Origin: Gammaproteobacteria bacterium
GTDB taxonomy: Bacteria > Pseudomonadota > Gammaproteobacteria > Steroidobacterales > GCA-2729495
Assembly (NCBI GenBank): GCA_030426355.1
Contig: JAUHYQ010000006.1
Location: 124,001-188,000 of the forward strand
Direction: 5' to 3'
DNA length: 64,000 nt
Shown here piece after piece: positions 40,922 to 51,052 of this stretch. How positions within the stretch are numbered: the stretch's first letter is position 1; each line of letters opens with the position of its first letter. The notes below the pieces were generated by a model that was not told the origin of the DNA, searched no databases, and saw nothing but the letters and a program-made list of their open reading frames with translations. Both the position numbers and the translations under genes were made by a program.

Positions 40922-41608
40922 TCAGGTTGTAACTTCGTAGAAAATCCGGCGCGCCGTATCGGCCCCAATCATCTTGGCGATCATCCCCTGCGCCTTGTCC
41001 TGTGTGCGGATGTCATTCACCCAGCCGTCCTGAAACCGCGCAATCGCCTGCTGCCGGGCCGGATCGCTCACCGGCTCTGCTGCCGCGAGCTGCGACAGAT
41101 AGTAATCCAGATAGTCAAAACAGCATGCGCTGATCTCATCAATACGTTCACCGGGAAACAAACCGTAGATGGTCGATGCGTTGCGATATTTCTTCATCCA
41201 CTCCGGATACCGGTCGTTGCTCTCGAAGGGTTCATACCGATTCAGTATGGCCACCAGCGGATCAACCCATTTGGCGCGATACGCATCGTCGTCGAACGGA
41301 CAGCAGACGTTCAGATGGGCAATTACTTTTCGCTTGGTCTGCATCAGGAAAAATATAAACACGGGCACATCGTAGTTATTGCGCGGATAAAAAATCGAAT
41401 TGAGTTGCTCGATTTTGGGGATCTTCACCCGGTAGCGCATACCGAAAACTTTACGGAAATGCGGTGATGACCAATTGTAATGATTGGCCCGCAATACTTT
41501 CAGAAACGACCTGGGCTCAGCAAGCTCGCGCGGCACCTGCATCTCTTCGAGCGCCTCGACGCCGCGCAAGCGCTCGATAATCGCCTCCAGTCGCTGATCC
41601 TGATCCAC
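40922..41608 (-). CDS. ferredoxin-dependent bilin reductase-like protein
   Basis: A 228-residue protein. Residues 44-104 (YNWSSPHFRKVF, IEQLNSIFYPRNNYDVPVFIFFL, KVIAHLNVCCP) follow the core of the FDBR/HY2/PcyA fold (FRK-H..., L-xxVMFPRPEYDLPIF, AAIADLSP), and the C-terminal RFQDGWVNDIRTQDKAQGMIAKMIGADTARRIFYEV resembles the PcyA tail (NDKTRRVLEKAFG). These enzymes reduce biliverdin-type tetrapyrroles with ferredoxin. The conserved catalytic Asp region reads LNVCCP, so Asp appears replaced by Asn or Val. A relative such as red chlorophyll catabolite reductase is also possible. No heme oxygenase or phytochrome gene is nearby. Confidence 0.55.
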   Translation of the reverse strand: MDQDQRLEAIIERLRGVEALEEMQVPRELAEPRSFLKVLRANHYNWSSPHFRKVFGMRYRVKIPKIEQLNSIFYPRNNYDVPVFIFFLMQTKRKVIAHLNVCCPFDDDAYRAKWVDPLVAILNRYEPFESNDRYPEWMKKYRNASTIYGLFPGERIDEISACCFDYLDYYLSQLAAAEPVSDPARQQAIARFQDGWVNDIRTQDKAQGMIAKMIGADTARRIFYEVTT

Positions 41609-41610
41609 GA

Positions 41611-43527
41611 TCAGAAAGTGTAGACCGATGAATTAAGAAAGTCGGAAATAGCCAGCCGCTCACCGTCCAACGCCATGTCCACGTCGAAACCAAAGTTTGC
41701 GTTCGGCGAATTGTTGGGCGCCTTGATATACGACTGCTGCTGCCAGCTCATGCCGTCACGCAAGAACAGGTAGCCCGCTCCCGCACCGACAAAATCGTCC
41801 AGCAACTCGTTACCGTTGATACCCTGTGATCGACCGCCTTCCCACACGGAGGTAGCAACCAGGGCGTCGCCGCTGCTGCTGAGCTTCACGACAAAGCCAA
41901 ACTGGTCGATTGGATCTGCATTCGATGCCTTGAAGAAAGCGGTTTGCGCCCATGCGCCCCCGGACTCTTCAAACACGTAGGCGGCACCGGAATTAACCGA
42001 GTCGTTGTTGGTCTGATCGACGTTAACGCCCCGTTCGACGCTGTCCTCTTTACCTGCACCCACGGCCAACACGTCGCCGGCGGCGTTAAGATCGATTGAG
42101 AAACCAAACTCATCATTCGGATCAGGCGACATGGCCTTGATGTAGCTGTGCTGACTCCAGGACGAACCGCTGCGCTCGAACACATAGACAGCACCCGAAC
42201 CGGCAGCCGTGTTGTTAAACCCGTCGCCGTTAATGCCGAAAGCCCCGGAGGCTTCCAGCGGCGCGCCGACGGCCAGCCGGTCGCCAGAGGCGCTTAAGGC
42301 CATGCCGGATCCAAACACATCTCCGGCATCGGTATTTGAAGGCTTAATGTAGGCTTCCTGCATCCACAGCGGGCCGCCGAAATCCCTGAAGACATAGACC
42401 GCACCGGCATCGGCGGCACTGTTATCCAGCTGATCACCGTCAATGCCGAGCGCGTTACTGTCTTCGCGCGATGCACTGACGGCAAGCGTCGTCCCGTCGC
42501 CCGATAGCTCAAGCTTGTTACCAAACCCGTCGCCACCGAAGACGCCATCATCCGGATCCGGGTCGCCCTCGGTGTTCGACGCCTTGATGTAGGCAACTTC
42601 ATTCCATTCGAACATGCCACCGCCCAGGTCAGTTCGCTGGAACACGTAAACCGCGCCGGAATCTGGCTCATCGTTGTTCGCGCCGTCGCCGTCTATGCCG
42701 GTCGCGTTGCTGTCTTCGCCAATGGCGGAAACAGCCAGCGTGTTGCCGTCGTCGCTGATGGCGACGGCAGAACCGAAGGCGTCAAACTCTTCTATATTGG
42801 ATGCCTTGAGTATGGCCTGCAGGCCCCAGATGCCATCCTGAAAAATAAACACCCCGGCAGAACCTGCAAAAGGAATGGACTCCTGCAAGAACAGCTCGTC
42901 CACTTCTTCGGGAGTCAGGGTATCGGGGTATTCACATTCCTCATCAACCTCGTCCTCCGGAACCGCAACGAGCACCTCGCACTCAAAAATGCTGGTGCGG
43001 GGCGCGCCAACAACCAGCGTCGCGCCGTCTTCGGCGTATGCCAAAGCGGTTCCGGCATTGATCAGCGGGCTGATAAAAAACCGTGACAGGAAGCTGGCGA
43101 CTTGTTGACCCAGTTCGGTGCAGCCCATGGCATCGCACCAGTCGACACGGAACCGGGCATTGTCCCAATCAAACAGGTGCACGGAAATTGCCAGGGCCGC
43201 TTCCAGCGGATCCGTGCCCGTGGGGATATCGGCACCGACCTGCACAAATTCGGGTTCGCCGTCATCGTCCGAGTCGCCATCGGGGTCGTAGAAAAACTTG
43301 TAGTGCGTCGCACCCGCCACTTCGTCCCAGACAAAAACGATCTCGCCGAAAAGCTGCGGGTCTGTATCGGTAAACGTCGTTTTTACCTGCACCGGTGAAT
43401 CGGAGAAGTCCGGCCCGGTGTCTAGATCGGGATCGGTATTGCCACCCGCGCAGCCGCTCAAACCCACGCCGGCCATCGCAAAAATCAGCGCCGTGACGGC
43501 CGAAACGGGTTTGCAAATCAATCGCAT
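41611..43527 (-). CDS. FG-GAP-repeat-like lipoprotein
   Basis: A 638-residue predicted lipoprotein (lipobox LSGCAGG, Cys about 26). Residues 45-150 form a fibronectin-like region. From about residue 160 onward there are six or so repeats of a beta-propeller unit of the type FGSAVAISDDGNTLAVSAIGEDS...DSGAVYVFQRT...YIKASN, each about 65-70 residues, rich in Asp and Asn. Repeats of this kind bind calcium and occur on surface or adhesive proteins. Start ATG 43527 has an AGGAGA ribosome site; the longer frame to 43611 would put a short extension before the signal peptide. Role unknown. Confidence 0.82.
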   Translation of the reverse strand: MRLICKPVSAVTALIFAMAGVGLSGCAGGNTDPDLDTGPDFSDSPVQVKTTFTDTDPQLFGEIVFVWDEVAGATHYKFFYDPDGDSDDDGEPEFVQVGADIPTGTDPLEAALAISVHLFDWDNARFRVDWCDAMGCTELGQQVASFLSRFFISPLINAGTALAYAEDGATLVVGAPRTSIFECEVLVAVPEDEVDEECEYPDTLTPEEVDELFLQESIPFAGSAGVFIFQDGIWGLQAILKASNIEEFDAFGSAVAISDDGNTLAVSAIGEDSNATGIDGDGANNDEPDSGAVYVFQRTDLGGGMFEWNEVAYIKASNTEGDPDPDDGVFGGDGFGNKLELSGDGTTLAVSASREDSNALGIDGDQLDNSAADAGAVYVFRDFGGPLWMQEAYIKPSNTDAGDVFGSGMALSASGDRLAVGAPLEASGAFGINGDGFNNTAAGSGAVYVFERSGSSWSQHSYIKAMSPDPNDEFGFSIDLNAAGDVLAVGAGKEDSVERGVNVDQTNNDSVNSGAAYVFEESGGAWAQTAFFKASNADPIDQFGFVVKLSSSGDALVATSVWEGGRSQGINGNELLDDFVGAGAGYLFLRDGMSWQQQSYIKAPNNSPNANFGFDVDMALDGERLAISDFLNSSVYTF

Positions 43528-43660
43528 AAAACTCTCCTGCCCGACGCAGCTGCAGCGGGCGAATTCGTACTCAGAAATCAGGTAAAGCAGGCTGCAAAAA
43601 AACCGGCACATAAAGTGGCCAATGCGCCGGGTCGGCCATTTTAGCCGTTATGATGCGCGC

Positions 43661-44359
43661 ATGACACAAACAGACCGTGAAAAAGGGGCGGGGTTCAGCC
43701 GTCCGGTGCGCAGCTTCGTGAAGCGCCAGGGCCGCATGACGGTTGGCCAGAACCGCGCCCTGACTGTCGAATGGCCTCGCTTCGGGATCGAATTCGGCCC
43801 GTCAGTGCTCGATATTGCCGATGTTTTCGGCCGGGATGCGCCCGTTACGCTGGAAATCGGCTTCGGCAACGGCGACAACCTGATTGACATGGCGCGACAT
43901 TCGCCCGACAGCAATTTTCTGGGCATCGAGGTGCATGAGCCGGGGGTCGGCCATTGCCTGCTGAAAATATCGGAATACCAGCTGCAGAATGTTCGCGTGA
44001 TGAAACACGATGCTATCGAGGTGCTGCGTAGCATGATTGCTGACCACTCTTTAGCGCGCGTAAATCTGTTTTTTCCGGATCCCTGGCCCAAAAAACGGCA
44101 TCACAAGCGACGCATCGTAAATCGCGAGTTCATCACACTGCTCGCGCAAAAACTGTCCCCCGATGGGGTTTTTCATGTCGCCACCGACTGGGAAAACTAT
44201 GCCGGGCATATTGAGGAAGTCATGGCCGCAACGGCCGACTTTATAAAACTTGCACAACCGCCCGGTGACCGCTCGGTGTCGCGTTTCGACAGCCGCGGCC
44301 AGCGACTTGGGCATTCCAACTGGGAGCAAGCGTGGCGCCGTTGCGGCAACGATACCTAG
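43661..44359 (+). CDS. trmB: tRNA (guanine-N7-)-methyltransferase
   Basis: A 232-residue SAM-dependent enzyme that methylates G46 of tRNA. Motif I LEIGFGNGDNL, the NLFFPDPWPKKRHHKRRIVN catalytic/tRNA-binding block and FHVATDWENYAGHIEEVM are diagnostic. The ATG at 43661 follows the family; the upstream frame from 43622 is an extension. Divergent from the FG-GAP lipoprotein gene, with about 133 bp between starts. Confidence 0.95.
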   Translation: MTQTDREKGAGFSRPVRSFVKRQGRMTVGQNRALTVEWPRFGIEFGPSVLDIADVFGRDAPVTLEIGFGNGDNLIDMARHSPDSNFLGIEVHEPGVGHCLLKISEYQLQNVRVMKHDAIEVLRSMIADHSLARVNLFFPDPWPKKRHHKRRIVNREFITLLAQKLSPDGVFHVATDWENYAGHIEEVMAATADFIKLAQPPGDRSVSRFDSRGQRLGHSNWEQAWRRCGNDT

Positions 44360-44365
44360 GGTGCA

Positions 44366-44722
44366 TTAAACGTCCAGCATGGAGGCCGGAGCCGACACCC
44401 ATACCTCGCCGTCGGTAACCCGGCATGCGAGACGCCGCATGTTTTGCCCCGCACAAGGGCCGAAAGTGCATACACCGGTCGCAGGATCAAACATCGCACC
44501 GTGTGACACGCAGATCAGCTGACCTTTATCGGGAGTGAAAAAGCCGTCGGGCAGAATGTTAAGCGGATGCCCCTGATGCGGACACACGTTCGCATAGGCA
44601 TGCACTTCACCCTGCCAGCGCACCAGCACACCGCGAAACGGCCAGTCGCCATTGCCCGTGGTGAACTCCAGCGCGCCGGGCTCCGCGATATCGTCGAGTT
44701 GCGCGACCCGCCAGTCTTTCAT
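44366..44722 (-). CDS. Rieske [2Fe-2S] ferredoxin-type protein
   Basis: A 118-residue soluble Rieske protein with cluster ligands CPHQGH and CVSHG separated by the usual 16-18 residues. Such proteins act as electron donors for oxygenases or as small ferredoxins. Its ATG overlaps the AmpG stop (ATGA), so it is the last gene of the minus-strand xthA-ampG-Rieske operon. Partner unknown. Confidence 0.9.
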   Translation of the reverse strand: MKDWRVAQLDDIAEPGALEFTTGNGDWPFRGVLVRWQGEVHAYANVCPHQGHPLNILPDGFFTPDKGQLICVSHGAMFDPATGVCTFGPCAGQNMRRLACRVTDGEVWVSAPASMLDV

Positions 44723-46041
44723 GCGCGCTCGGTCGCGAACCAGTGATTGACACGCGTGGCCAGCCAGATTGCGGGCAGCCCCATCGCCGCCGCATAAAAG
44801 AAGAAAGTAACCCAACCCACCTGCTCGACCACGCTGCCGGAAAAACCGCTCAGTATTTTGCCGGGCAATACCATCAGCGACGTAAACAGCGCGTATTGCG
44901 TCGCGGTGTACGACACGTTGGTCAGCCCCGACAGGTAGGCGATGAACACCGTGCCGGTGAATCCCTGCGCAAGGTTGTCGGCTGTGATTGTTAACACCAA
45001 CAGACTGACATCAGGGCCGGCGATGGCCAAACCGGCAAACGCCAGATTAGTAACTGCCAGGATAACGGCCCCGAACACCAGCGGGCCACCGAGGCCAAAA
45101 CGTGCCACTGCCACACCACCGAACGCGGCTCCGGCAAGCACTGCACCAAAACCAACGGTCTTGGCATACCCCGCGATTTGCAGCTCGGTAAAACCGGTTT
45201 GCAGGTAAAACGGGTTCGCCATGACGCCCAGCACCATGTCGCTTATCCGGTAGATACCGATGAACAGCAAAACCAGCAATGCGTTGGAACCGTTGCGTTT
45301 AAAAAAGTCCGCGAAGGGCTGCACAATCGCTTCGTCGAGCCACCGGCTCGGATGCGACATGGGCGTCATGTTTTTAAGCACCATGGTTTCGGACATCGGC
45401 TGGCTCAGCGGCTCCGGCTCGGCAACCAGCAACACCGTCACGATTCCCACCAGCATCAGTGCCGCCATCACCTGATACGCCAATGGCCAACCTGTCGTGC
45501 CGCCGATGACCAGCGCACCGGCGCTCGCTGCCAGCAGCGCCACGCGATAACCCAATTGGTAAGACGCGGCCATCGCCGCCTGCTGATCGGTGGGTGCACT
45601 TTCAATGCGCCAGGCATCGACCGCGATGTCCTGGGTCGCTGAGAAAAAAGCCACGGCCAGCGCCAGCCATGCGAGAGTAATCACCTGCCCGGCCGGATCG
45701 GTTAACGACATACCGACCAGCGCCGCCGCAACCCCCGCCTGCGCAAACAGCATCCAGCCCCGGCGACGCCCGAGCTTGCGCGTCAGCAGCGGCAAATGAA
45801 TCTGATCCACCAGCGGTGCCCAGATAAATTTAAAGGCGTACAGAATGCCGACCCACGAAAACATGCCCACTTCGCGGATGCTCACGCCCGAGCGGGTCAT
45901 CCACGCTGCCAGCGTGCCGGCCACCAGCGCAAACGGCAGCCCCGCGGAGAAGCCCAACAACAACATCGCGGCGATACGCGGCTCGCGGTAAACCCGCGCC
46001 GCTTTCATCCATGCCTCCCAGGCTGACAGAGGGCGCATCAT
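44719..46041 (-). CDS. ampG: AmpG-like muropeptide permease (MFS)
   Basis: A 440-residue MFS protein with about 12-14 transmembrane helices. LLGFSAGLPFALVAGTLAAWMTRSGV, FKFIWAPLVDQ, LGRRRGWMLFAQ and FFSATQDIAVDAWRIE are typical of AmpG, which imports GlcNAc-anhydroMurNAc peptides during cell-wall recycling and beta-lactamase induction. Start overlaps the xthA stop (ATGA); the downstream stop overlaps the Rieske gene. Confidence 0.92.
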   Translation of the reverse strand: MMRPLSAWEAWMKAARVYREPRIAAMLLLGFSAGLPFALVAGTLAAWMTRSGVSIREVGMFSWVGILYAFKFIWAPLVDQIHLPLLTRKLGRRRGWMLFAQAGVAAALVGMSLTDPAGQVITLAWLALAVAFFSATQDIAVDAWRIESAPTDQQAAMAASYQLGYRVALLAASAGALVIGGTTGWPLAYQVMAALMLVGIVTVLLVAEPEPLSQPMSETMVLKNMTPMSHPSRWLDEAIVQPFADFFKRNGSNALLVLLFIGIYRISDMVLGVMANPFYLQTGFTELQIAGYAKTVGFGAVLAGAAFGGVAVARFGLGGPLVFGAVILAVTNLAFAGLAIAGPDVSLLVLTITADNLAQGFTGTVFIAYLSGLTNVSYTATQYALFTSLMVLPGKILSGFSGSVVEQVGWVTFFFYAAAMGLPAIWLATRVNHWFATERA

Positions 46042-46817
46042 CTGGAGAGGTCGTAATCGTAATCAACAATCAATGGGGCATGATCCGAATAACGCTTGCG
46101 CTTGTATATGGATGCATCGGCCACTTTGTTCTGCAGTGATGGCGTGACAACCTGGTAGTCAATGCGCCATCCGACATTGTTATCCCAGGCCCGGCCACGG
46201 TTCGACCACCATGTGTACTGATCCGGATGGGTATTTACCCGGCGAAAGGCGTCGACAAAACCGTGCGACCCGAACACCTCGTCGAGCCATGCGCGTTCTT
46301 CCGGCAGAAAGCCCGAGTTTTTCAGATTGCCTTTCCAGTTCTTGAGGTCAATTTCTTTGTGCGCAATATTCCAGTCGCCGCACAGAATATAGTCCCTTTT
46401 TGACGCGCGAATGGCTTTAAGGTGTTCGGTGAATTCCGCCATAAATCGAAACTTGGCCTGCTGACGCTCGTCTTTGGACGAACCGGACGGCATGTACACC
46501 GAGACCACGCTGAGCTTGCCGAAGCGCGCCTCTATATAGCGGCCCTCGGCATCGAACTCCGCCGAGCCGAAACCGTACAGCACATCGTCCGGTTCACGCC
46601 GGGATACCAGCGCCACACCGCTGTAGCCCTTGCGTTCGGCATATTCGTGGTAGGTGTGATAACCCTTGGGCCAATAAACCGCGTCGGCGATCTGCTCGGC
46701 CTGCGCGCGCACTTCCTGCAGACAGAACACATCCGCCTTTTGCCGCGGCAACCAGTCGAAAAAACCTTTGCGCTGAGCAGCCCTGATCCCATTAACATTG
46801 ATACTGACGATACGCAT
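46038..46817 (-). CDS. xthA: exodeoxyribonuclease III / Crc-like protein
   Basis: A 259-residue endonuclease/exonuclease/phosphatase-fold protein. INVNGIRAA (Asn7), CLQEVRAQ (Glu35), GDWNIAHKEIDL and the SDHAPL dyad preserve the ExoIII catalytic residues. The position next to divergent pyrE is that of Pseudomonas crc, so it is the crc orthologue by location. It keeps the nuclease residues, so AP-endonuclease activity is likely. First gene of a three-gene operon. Confidence 0.93.
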   Translation of the reverse strand: MRIVSINVNGIRAAQRKGFFDWLPRQKADVFCLQEVRAQAEQIADAVYWPKGYHTYHEYAERKGYSGVALVSRREPDDVLYGFGSAEFDAEGRYIEARFGKLSVVSVYMPSGSSKDERQQAKFRFMAEFTEHLKAIRASKRDYILCGDWNIAHKEIDLKNWKGNLKNSGFLPEERAWLDEVFGSHGFVDAFRRVNTHPDQYTWWSNRGRAWDNNVGWRIDYQVVTPSLQNKVADASIYKRKRYSDHAPLIVDYDYDLSR

Positions 46818-46874
46818 TGCGATACTCTAACAGCCTCACTTCTTCAGAACAGCTAGCCGCGGACGCTCTCCCCC

Positions 46875-47522
46875 ATGCAGGCCTATAAAAAAACCTTCAT
46901 CGAACTGGCTCTTGAAGTCGGTGCGCTTAAATTCGGCGAATTTGAGCTCAAGTCCGGGCGCATCAGCCCCTACTTCTTTAATTCCGGGTTGTTTTCCGGC
47001 GGCAAAGCGGCTGCCACCCTGGGCCGCTGTTATGCCGAGGCTGCCAGCGAGGCCGATGTGGATTTCGACACGTTATTCGGGCCCGCCTACAAAGGCATCC
47101 CGCTGGCCGCTCTCACCGCAGCTGCCCTCAGTGACAGCCACGGTCGCGACCTGCCCTATTGCTTCAATCGCAAGGAAGCCAAAGCGCACGGCGAAGGTGG
47201 CTCCATCGTCGGCGCAAAGGTGACCGACAAAGTGCTGATTGTGGATGACGTCATCACCGCGGGTACCGCGATTCGGGAAGCCATCGACATAATTCGGGAT
47301 GCCGGCGGGCGGGCCGCGGGCGTACTGCTGGCCCTGGACCGCCAGGAAAAGGGTACCGGCGAGCTGTCGGCCGTGCAGGAAGTCGAATCCGGCTTCGGCA
47401 TTCCGGTGTTCAGCATTATTCGCCTGACCGACCTGATAGATCATCTTAAAAATGACGATAAATCAGCTGGTTATCTTGATTCAGTGCTGGCTTACCGGGA
47501 TCGCTACGGGGTCGATCAATAG
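46875..47522 (+). CDS. pyrE: orotate phosphoribosyltransferase
   Basis: A 215-residue enzyme adding PRPP-derived ribose phosphate to orotate. [24 protein letters not shown] is the N-terminal signature, [11 protein letters not shown] the flexible loop and [18 protein letters not shown] the PRPP-binding motif. Standard length. Divergent from xthA with 57 bp between starts, as in Pseudomonas crc/pyrE. Confidence 0.97.
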   Translation: MQAYKKTFIELALEVGALKFGEFELKSGRISPYFFNSGLFSGGKAAATLGRCYAEAASEADVDFDTLFGPAYKGIPLAALTAAALSDSHGRDLPYCFNRKEAKAHGEGGSIVGAKVTDKVLIVDDVITAGTAIREAIDIIRDAGGRAAGVLLALDRQEKGTGELSAVQEVESGFGIPVFSIIRLTDLIDHLKNDDKSAGYLDSVLAYRDRYGVDQ

Positions 47523-47680
47523 CCGGCTGCCCGCGTCGGGTTCCGGCCCGATTCAGGCCTGATTGAGGGCCCGGTCGCGCTAAACCTGACCTGCGTCACG
47601 GTTCCCGTTCCGTCGAATCGCAATAATCCTTATGTATATCGGGACATTCCCGATGCGGACATGAGTGAAAAGGGCGCACC

Positions 47681-48376
47681 ATGCACAGCACGACTTCAAA
47701 CACTATTGGACTGCACAGAATCGAGTTTACAAAACTCCTTGTTGCCGTCGTCACACTGATTGCACTGATCTGGACTCTACCGACCCGTGCCGAAGACGAT
47801 ACGCGGGTCTATCGCTGGAAAGACAAAAACGGCGAAAGCCACTACGGTGATCGCGTGCCGCCGGAATACGCGGGCAACGCACATACGGTGCTTAACGAGC
47901 AAGGCGTGGCCATTGAAACAGTGGCGGGCCAGCTTACCCCCGAAGAACTCGCGGTCCAGCGTGAACGCGCCAGAATCAAAGCGGAAGCGGACGAAGCTCT
48001 GCGTCAGGCAGTGATCCGCGACAAGGTTTTGTTAAGCACTTATCTCTCGGTGGACGAAATCGAGGCCTTGCGCGACCGCCGCGTTGAACTGCTGGCCGGG
48101 CAATTGCGCATTACGCAAAAATATCTGGACAACCTGCGCGCTAAGCTTCTCAAGCTGGAACGCGAGGCGCAGCGCTTTAGCCCTTACAGTGCGGAACCCA
48201 ATGCGCCGCCGATTGACGAAAAGCTGGCGCGGGAACTCTCGGAAACGCTGAACTCGATTCTGCTTTATGAAAAGAATCTGGCGAAATCGCGTGATGAAAC
48301 CAAACAGGTGCAGCAAAAGTTTGCGGCCGATATCAAACGGTTCAGAGAACTGCAGGGCCTCACGCTGAACAACTAG
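47681..48376 (+). CDS. DUF4124 domain protein
   Basis: A 231-residue exported protein. An N-terminal hydrophobic segment ([21 protein letters not shown]) acts as a signal peptide or anchor. The DUF4124 domain follows ([23 protein letters not shown]), and residues 90-231 are a long helical, coiled-coil-like region rich in Glu, Arg and Lys ([36 protein letters not shown]). Function unknown. It overlaps dut at the 3' end by 4 nt. The 159-nt gap from pyrE holds GC-rich inverted repeats with no T-tract. Confidence 0.82.
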   Translation: MHSTTSNTIGLHRIEFTKLLVAVVTLIALIWTLPTRAEDDTRVYRWKDKNGESHYGDRVPPEYAGNAHTVLNEQGVAIETVAGQLTPEELAVQRERARIKAEADEALRQAVIRDKVLLSTYLSVDEIEALRDRRVELLAGQLRITQKYLDNLRAKLLKLEREAQRFSPYSAEPNAPPIDEKLARELSETLNSILLYEKNLAKSRDETKQVQQKFAADIKRFRELQGLTLNN

Positions 48377-48834
48377 CCGGTGCCGGTGTGCCCGAAGCCT
48401 TGTGCGCCGCGAGCGCTCTCAACAAAGTCCTCAACGACTTCAAACTCGGCCTGCACCACGGGAACGATCACCATCTGCGCCAGCCGTTCGCCGGGTTCCA
48501 GTGCGTAGGGCTTTGACCCGCGGTTCCAGCAGGACACAAACAGCTGCCCCTGATAATCGGAATCGATCAGGCCCACAAGGTTGCCCAGCACAATACCGTG
48601 CTTGTGGCCCAGCCCTGATCGCGGCAGGATCATTGCCGCCAGACCCGGATCCTCGATGTACACCGAAATGCCGGTCGGGATCAGCTCTGTCTGCCCAGGC
48701 GCAATCTCCAGCGTGTCGTCCAGACAGGCACGCAAATCAACGCCGGCCGAACCGACGGTAGCGTGCTCGGGCAGAGGAAACTGCTGCCCGACACGAGGGT
48801 CAAGAATCTTTAGCTGGACTTTGCGGCGACTCAC
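48373..48834 (-). CDS. dut: dUTP pyrophosphatase
   Basis: A 153-residue homotrimeric dUTPase removing dUTP to make d[50 protein letters not shown] and the C-terminal [10 protein letters not shown] flexible arm are the five motifs. The neighbourhood dut-coaBC is the common gammaproteobacterial order; the gap of about 70 nt to coaBC shows no terminator. Confidence 0.97.
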   Translation of the reverse strand: MSRRKVQLKILDPRVGQQFPLPEHATVGSAGVDLRACLDDTLEIAPGQTELIPTGISVYIEDPGLAAMILPRSGLGHKHGIVLGNLVGLIDSDYQGQLFVSCWNRGSKPYALEPGERLAQMVIVPVVQAEFEVVEDFVESARGAQGFGHTGTG

Positions 48835-48906
48835 TTCTACTGCTCCTGAAATTATTTCGTTTGAACTATTTCTCTGGAATTATTTGCTGCAACAACCGCT
48901 CCGGTA

Positions 48907-50130
48907 TTAACCGGCCTGCACCGCTGCTGCCGCACGGTCAGCACGATAACGCGAGGCGATCGTGTCCACCAGCTGCCGCGCAAGCTCCTGCTTCGACAGC
49001 TTGGGGAAAGGCTGCCGACCGCCGGGCCACAGCACCACCACTTCATTGTCATCGGCATCAAAACACAAATTAACGCCCACCAGATTGGCGATGATCATGT
49101 TGAGTTTTTTGCGCTCAAGTTTTAAGGCCGCATGTTCTTCGAGCTTTTCGGTTTCCGCGGCGAAGCCGACCGTGAAAGGTGCGTCATCGAGTGCGGCAAC
49201 GGTGGCCAGCACATCGGGCGACTTCACCATACGCAGTTCAAAGGTGTCGGCCGACTTCTTGATCTTCTGAGGTGCGGCATGCTCCGGCCGATAATCCGAA
49301 ATGGCCGCGGCACCTATATAAATGTCGGCATCCGCAACGGCGGCCATGGTTGCATCAAACATCTGCTGGGTCGTCTCGGTATCCACGCGATCAACCCCGG
49401 ACGGGGTGGGCAAATTGACGGGCCCGGCGATTAACGTCACGTGCGCGCCGGCATCGGCTGCCGCACGCGCAACCGCAAAACCCATCTTGCCGGAACTGCG
49501 GTTACTCACAAAGCGCACCGGATCAATCGGCTCCCGCGTCGGGCCGGCAGTGACCACAACTTTCAGCCCTTCGAGCGCGCCGTCGGCACCACCGCGGGTT
49601 AAACGATTCACGATGTCTGCCGGTTCGGACATGCGCCCGGGGCCGACATCACCGCAGGCCTGTTCGCCGGATGCCGGGCCGATAAAAAGTGCATTGCGTT
49701 TGCGCAGCACATCGCAGTTGGCCTGCGTAGCGGAATCGTTCCACATTGCCTGATTCATTGACGGCGCCAATGCCAGCTGCGCATCGCTGGCGAGCACCAG
49801 CGTCGTCAGTAAATTGTCCGCGCTGCCGGACGCTAGTTGTGCGATGACATTGGCGGTCGCCGGCGCGATAAGAATGTAGTCCGCCCACTTTGCGAGTTCG
49901 ATGTGCCCCATCGCGGCTTCGGCTTTTTCATCCCAGATATCACCGCGCACGGGTTCGCCGGACACGGCCTGAAAAACCGTCGGCGAAACCAGCTTCTCGG
50001 CGCTGGCTGTCAGCACCACGCGCACTTGTGCCCCCTGCTCTTTGAGCCGGCGCACGATATCGGGGCTTTTATAAGCGGCGATGCTGCCGGTTACACCGAG
50101 CAGAACTTTACGCCCCTTCAATTCATTCAT
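48907..50130 (-). CDS. coaBC: bifunctional phosphopantothenoylcysteine decarboxylase/phosphopantothenate-cysteine ligase
   Basis: A 407-residue fusion making 4'-phosphopantetheine for CoA. The CoaC flavoprotein half begins [22 protein letters not shown] with active-site His in [10 protein letters not shown] and PSMNQAMW, and the Cys lid [13 protein letters not shown]. CoaB follows from about residue 185 ([26 protein letters not shown]) and ends near [13 protein letters not shown] 50130 is preferred to GTG 50139. Divergent from radC. Confidence 0.96.
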   Translation of the reverse strand: MNELKGRKVLLGVTGSIAAYKSPDIVRRLKEQGAQVRVVLTASAEKLVSPTVFQAVSGEPVRGDIWDEKAEAAMGHIELAKWADYILIAPATANVIAQLASGSADNLLTTLVLASDAQLALAPSMNQAMWNDSATQANCDVLRKRNALFIGPASGEQACGDVGPGRMSEPADIVNRLTRGGADGALEGLKVVVTAGPTREPIDPVRFVSNRSSGKMGFAVARAAADAGAHVTLIAGPVNLPTPSGVDRVDTETTQQMFDATMAAVADADIYIGAAAISDYRPEHAAPQKIKKSADTFELRMVKSPDVLATVAALDDAPFTVGFAAETEKLEEHAALKLERKKLNMIIANLVGVNLCFDADDNEVVVLWPGGRQPFPKLSKQELARQLVDTIASRYRADRAAAAVQAG

Positions 50131-50215
50131 GGAGTTCACACGTGGTTTGCATAAGTCAGTCTAAACGTAAGTTTATACGATGCTCTGACGTCGGACAGCG
50201 CGCAATAATGAACCC

Positions 50216-50914
50216 ATGAAGACGCTGCGAATTCCGGACTGGCCCGACAGCGAGCGTCCGCGGGAGCGGCTGCTTGCAGGGGAGCGCGGCGGCACAGGCG
50301 CCGGGCAACTGGCCGATGCCGAAGTGCTGGCTGTGCTGCTCGGCCACGGTGCCCGGGGCTTAAGCGCGGTCGAACTGGCGCGCATCCTGCTGGAACGGTT
50401 CGGCGGAATCCGCGGCACACTCAACGCCAGCGTCGCCGAGCTGTGCGAAATCACGGGAATCGGGCCCGCCAAGGCGGCGGCATTGCTGGCGGCACGCGAA
50501 TGCGGGGCACGCTATGTGCGCGAACGATTGCGCCCGGGTGTCACCATCGGTTCGCCGGGCGATTCCCGCGAATTCCTGCTGACGTCGTTGCGCGACCGGC
50601 CGCACGAGGTCTTTTGCTGCTTGTTTCTCGACAACCGCCACCGGGTACTGGCTTTTGACGAACTGTTTCGCGGCACCATTGATGCGGCAGCGGTATACCC
50701 GCGCGAAATCGTCAAACAGGCTCTGGCGCGCAACGCCGCCGCGGTGATCCTGGCCCACAACCACCCTTCCGGCGTGGCCGAGCCCAGCCAGTCCGATCAG
50801 CTCATTACGCGGCGCATTCGGGATGCGCTGGAACTGGTCGATATACGGCTGCTGGACCACTTTGTCATCGGCGACAACCAGTGCGTATCGCTGGCCAGCC
50901 GCGGGATGTTATGA
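50216..50914 (+). CDS. radC: RadC-like JAB (MPN) domain protein
   Basis: A 232-residue RadC/YicR family member. An N-terminal helix-hairpin-helix region (ITGIGPAKAAALLAA) precedes a JAB/MPN metalloprotease-like domain with AHNHPSGVAEPSQSD, the metal-binding His-x-His...Asp motif. The role in DNA repair is unproven. A palindrome TAAAC-GTAA-GTTTA lies in the promoter region it shares with coaBC (50162-50175). Confidence 0.94.
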   Translation: MKTLRIPDWPDSERPRERLLAGERGGTGAGQLADAEVLAVLLGHGARGLSAVELARILLERFGGIRGTLNASVAELCEITGIGPAKAAALLAARECGARYVRERLRPGVTIGSPGDSREFLLTSLRDRPHEVFCCLFLDNRHRVLAFDELFRGTIDAAAVYPREIVKQALARNAAAVILAHNHPSGVAEPSQSDQLITRRIRDALELVDIRLLDHFVIGDNQCVSLASRGML

Positions 50915-50967
50915 CGGGGTCGGGATGCCCGGAAACCCCTAAATAACGCGAAATACCGGCCGGAACC

Positions 50968-50996
50968 TTGTTTCCGCGGCCCCGTACTGGTATAAA
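50968..50996 (+). promoter_or_regulatory. sigma-70 promoter of rpmB-rpmG
   Basis: TTGTTT (50968-50973) and TATAAA (50991-50996) are separated by 17 bp, ending 56 bp before the rpmB ATG. The leader includes an AAAGAGG ribosome site. A good match in a region with no other gene. Confidence 0.6.
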
Positions 50997-51052
50997 ACGC
51001 GGCTCACGGCGTTCCCGCCGATAACAAGTTACTGTTTTTAAAGAGGTTGCAA

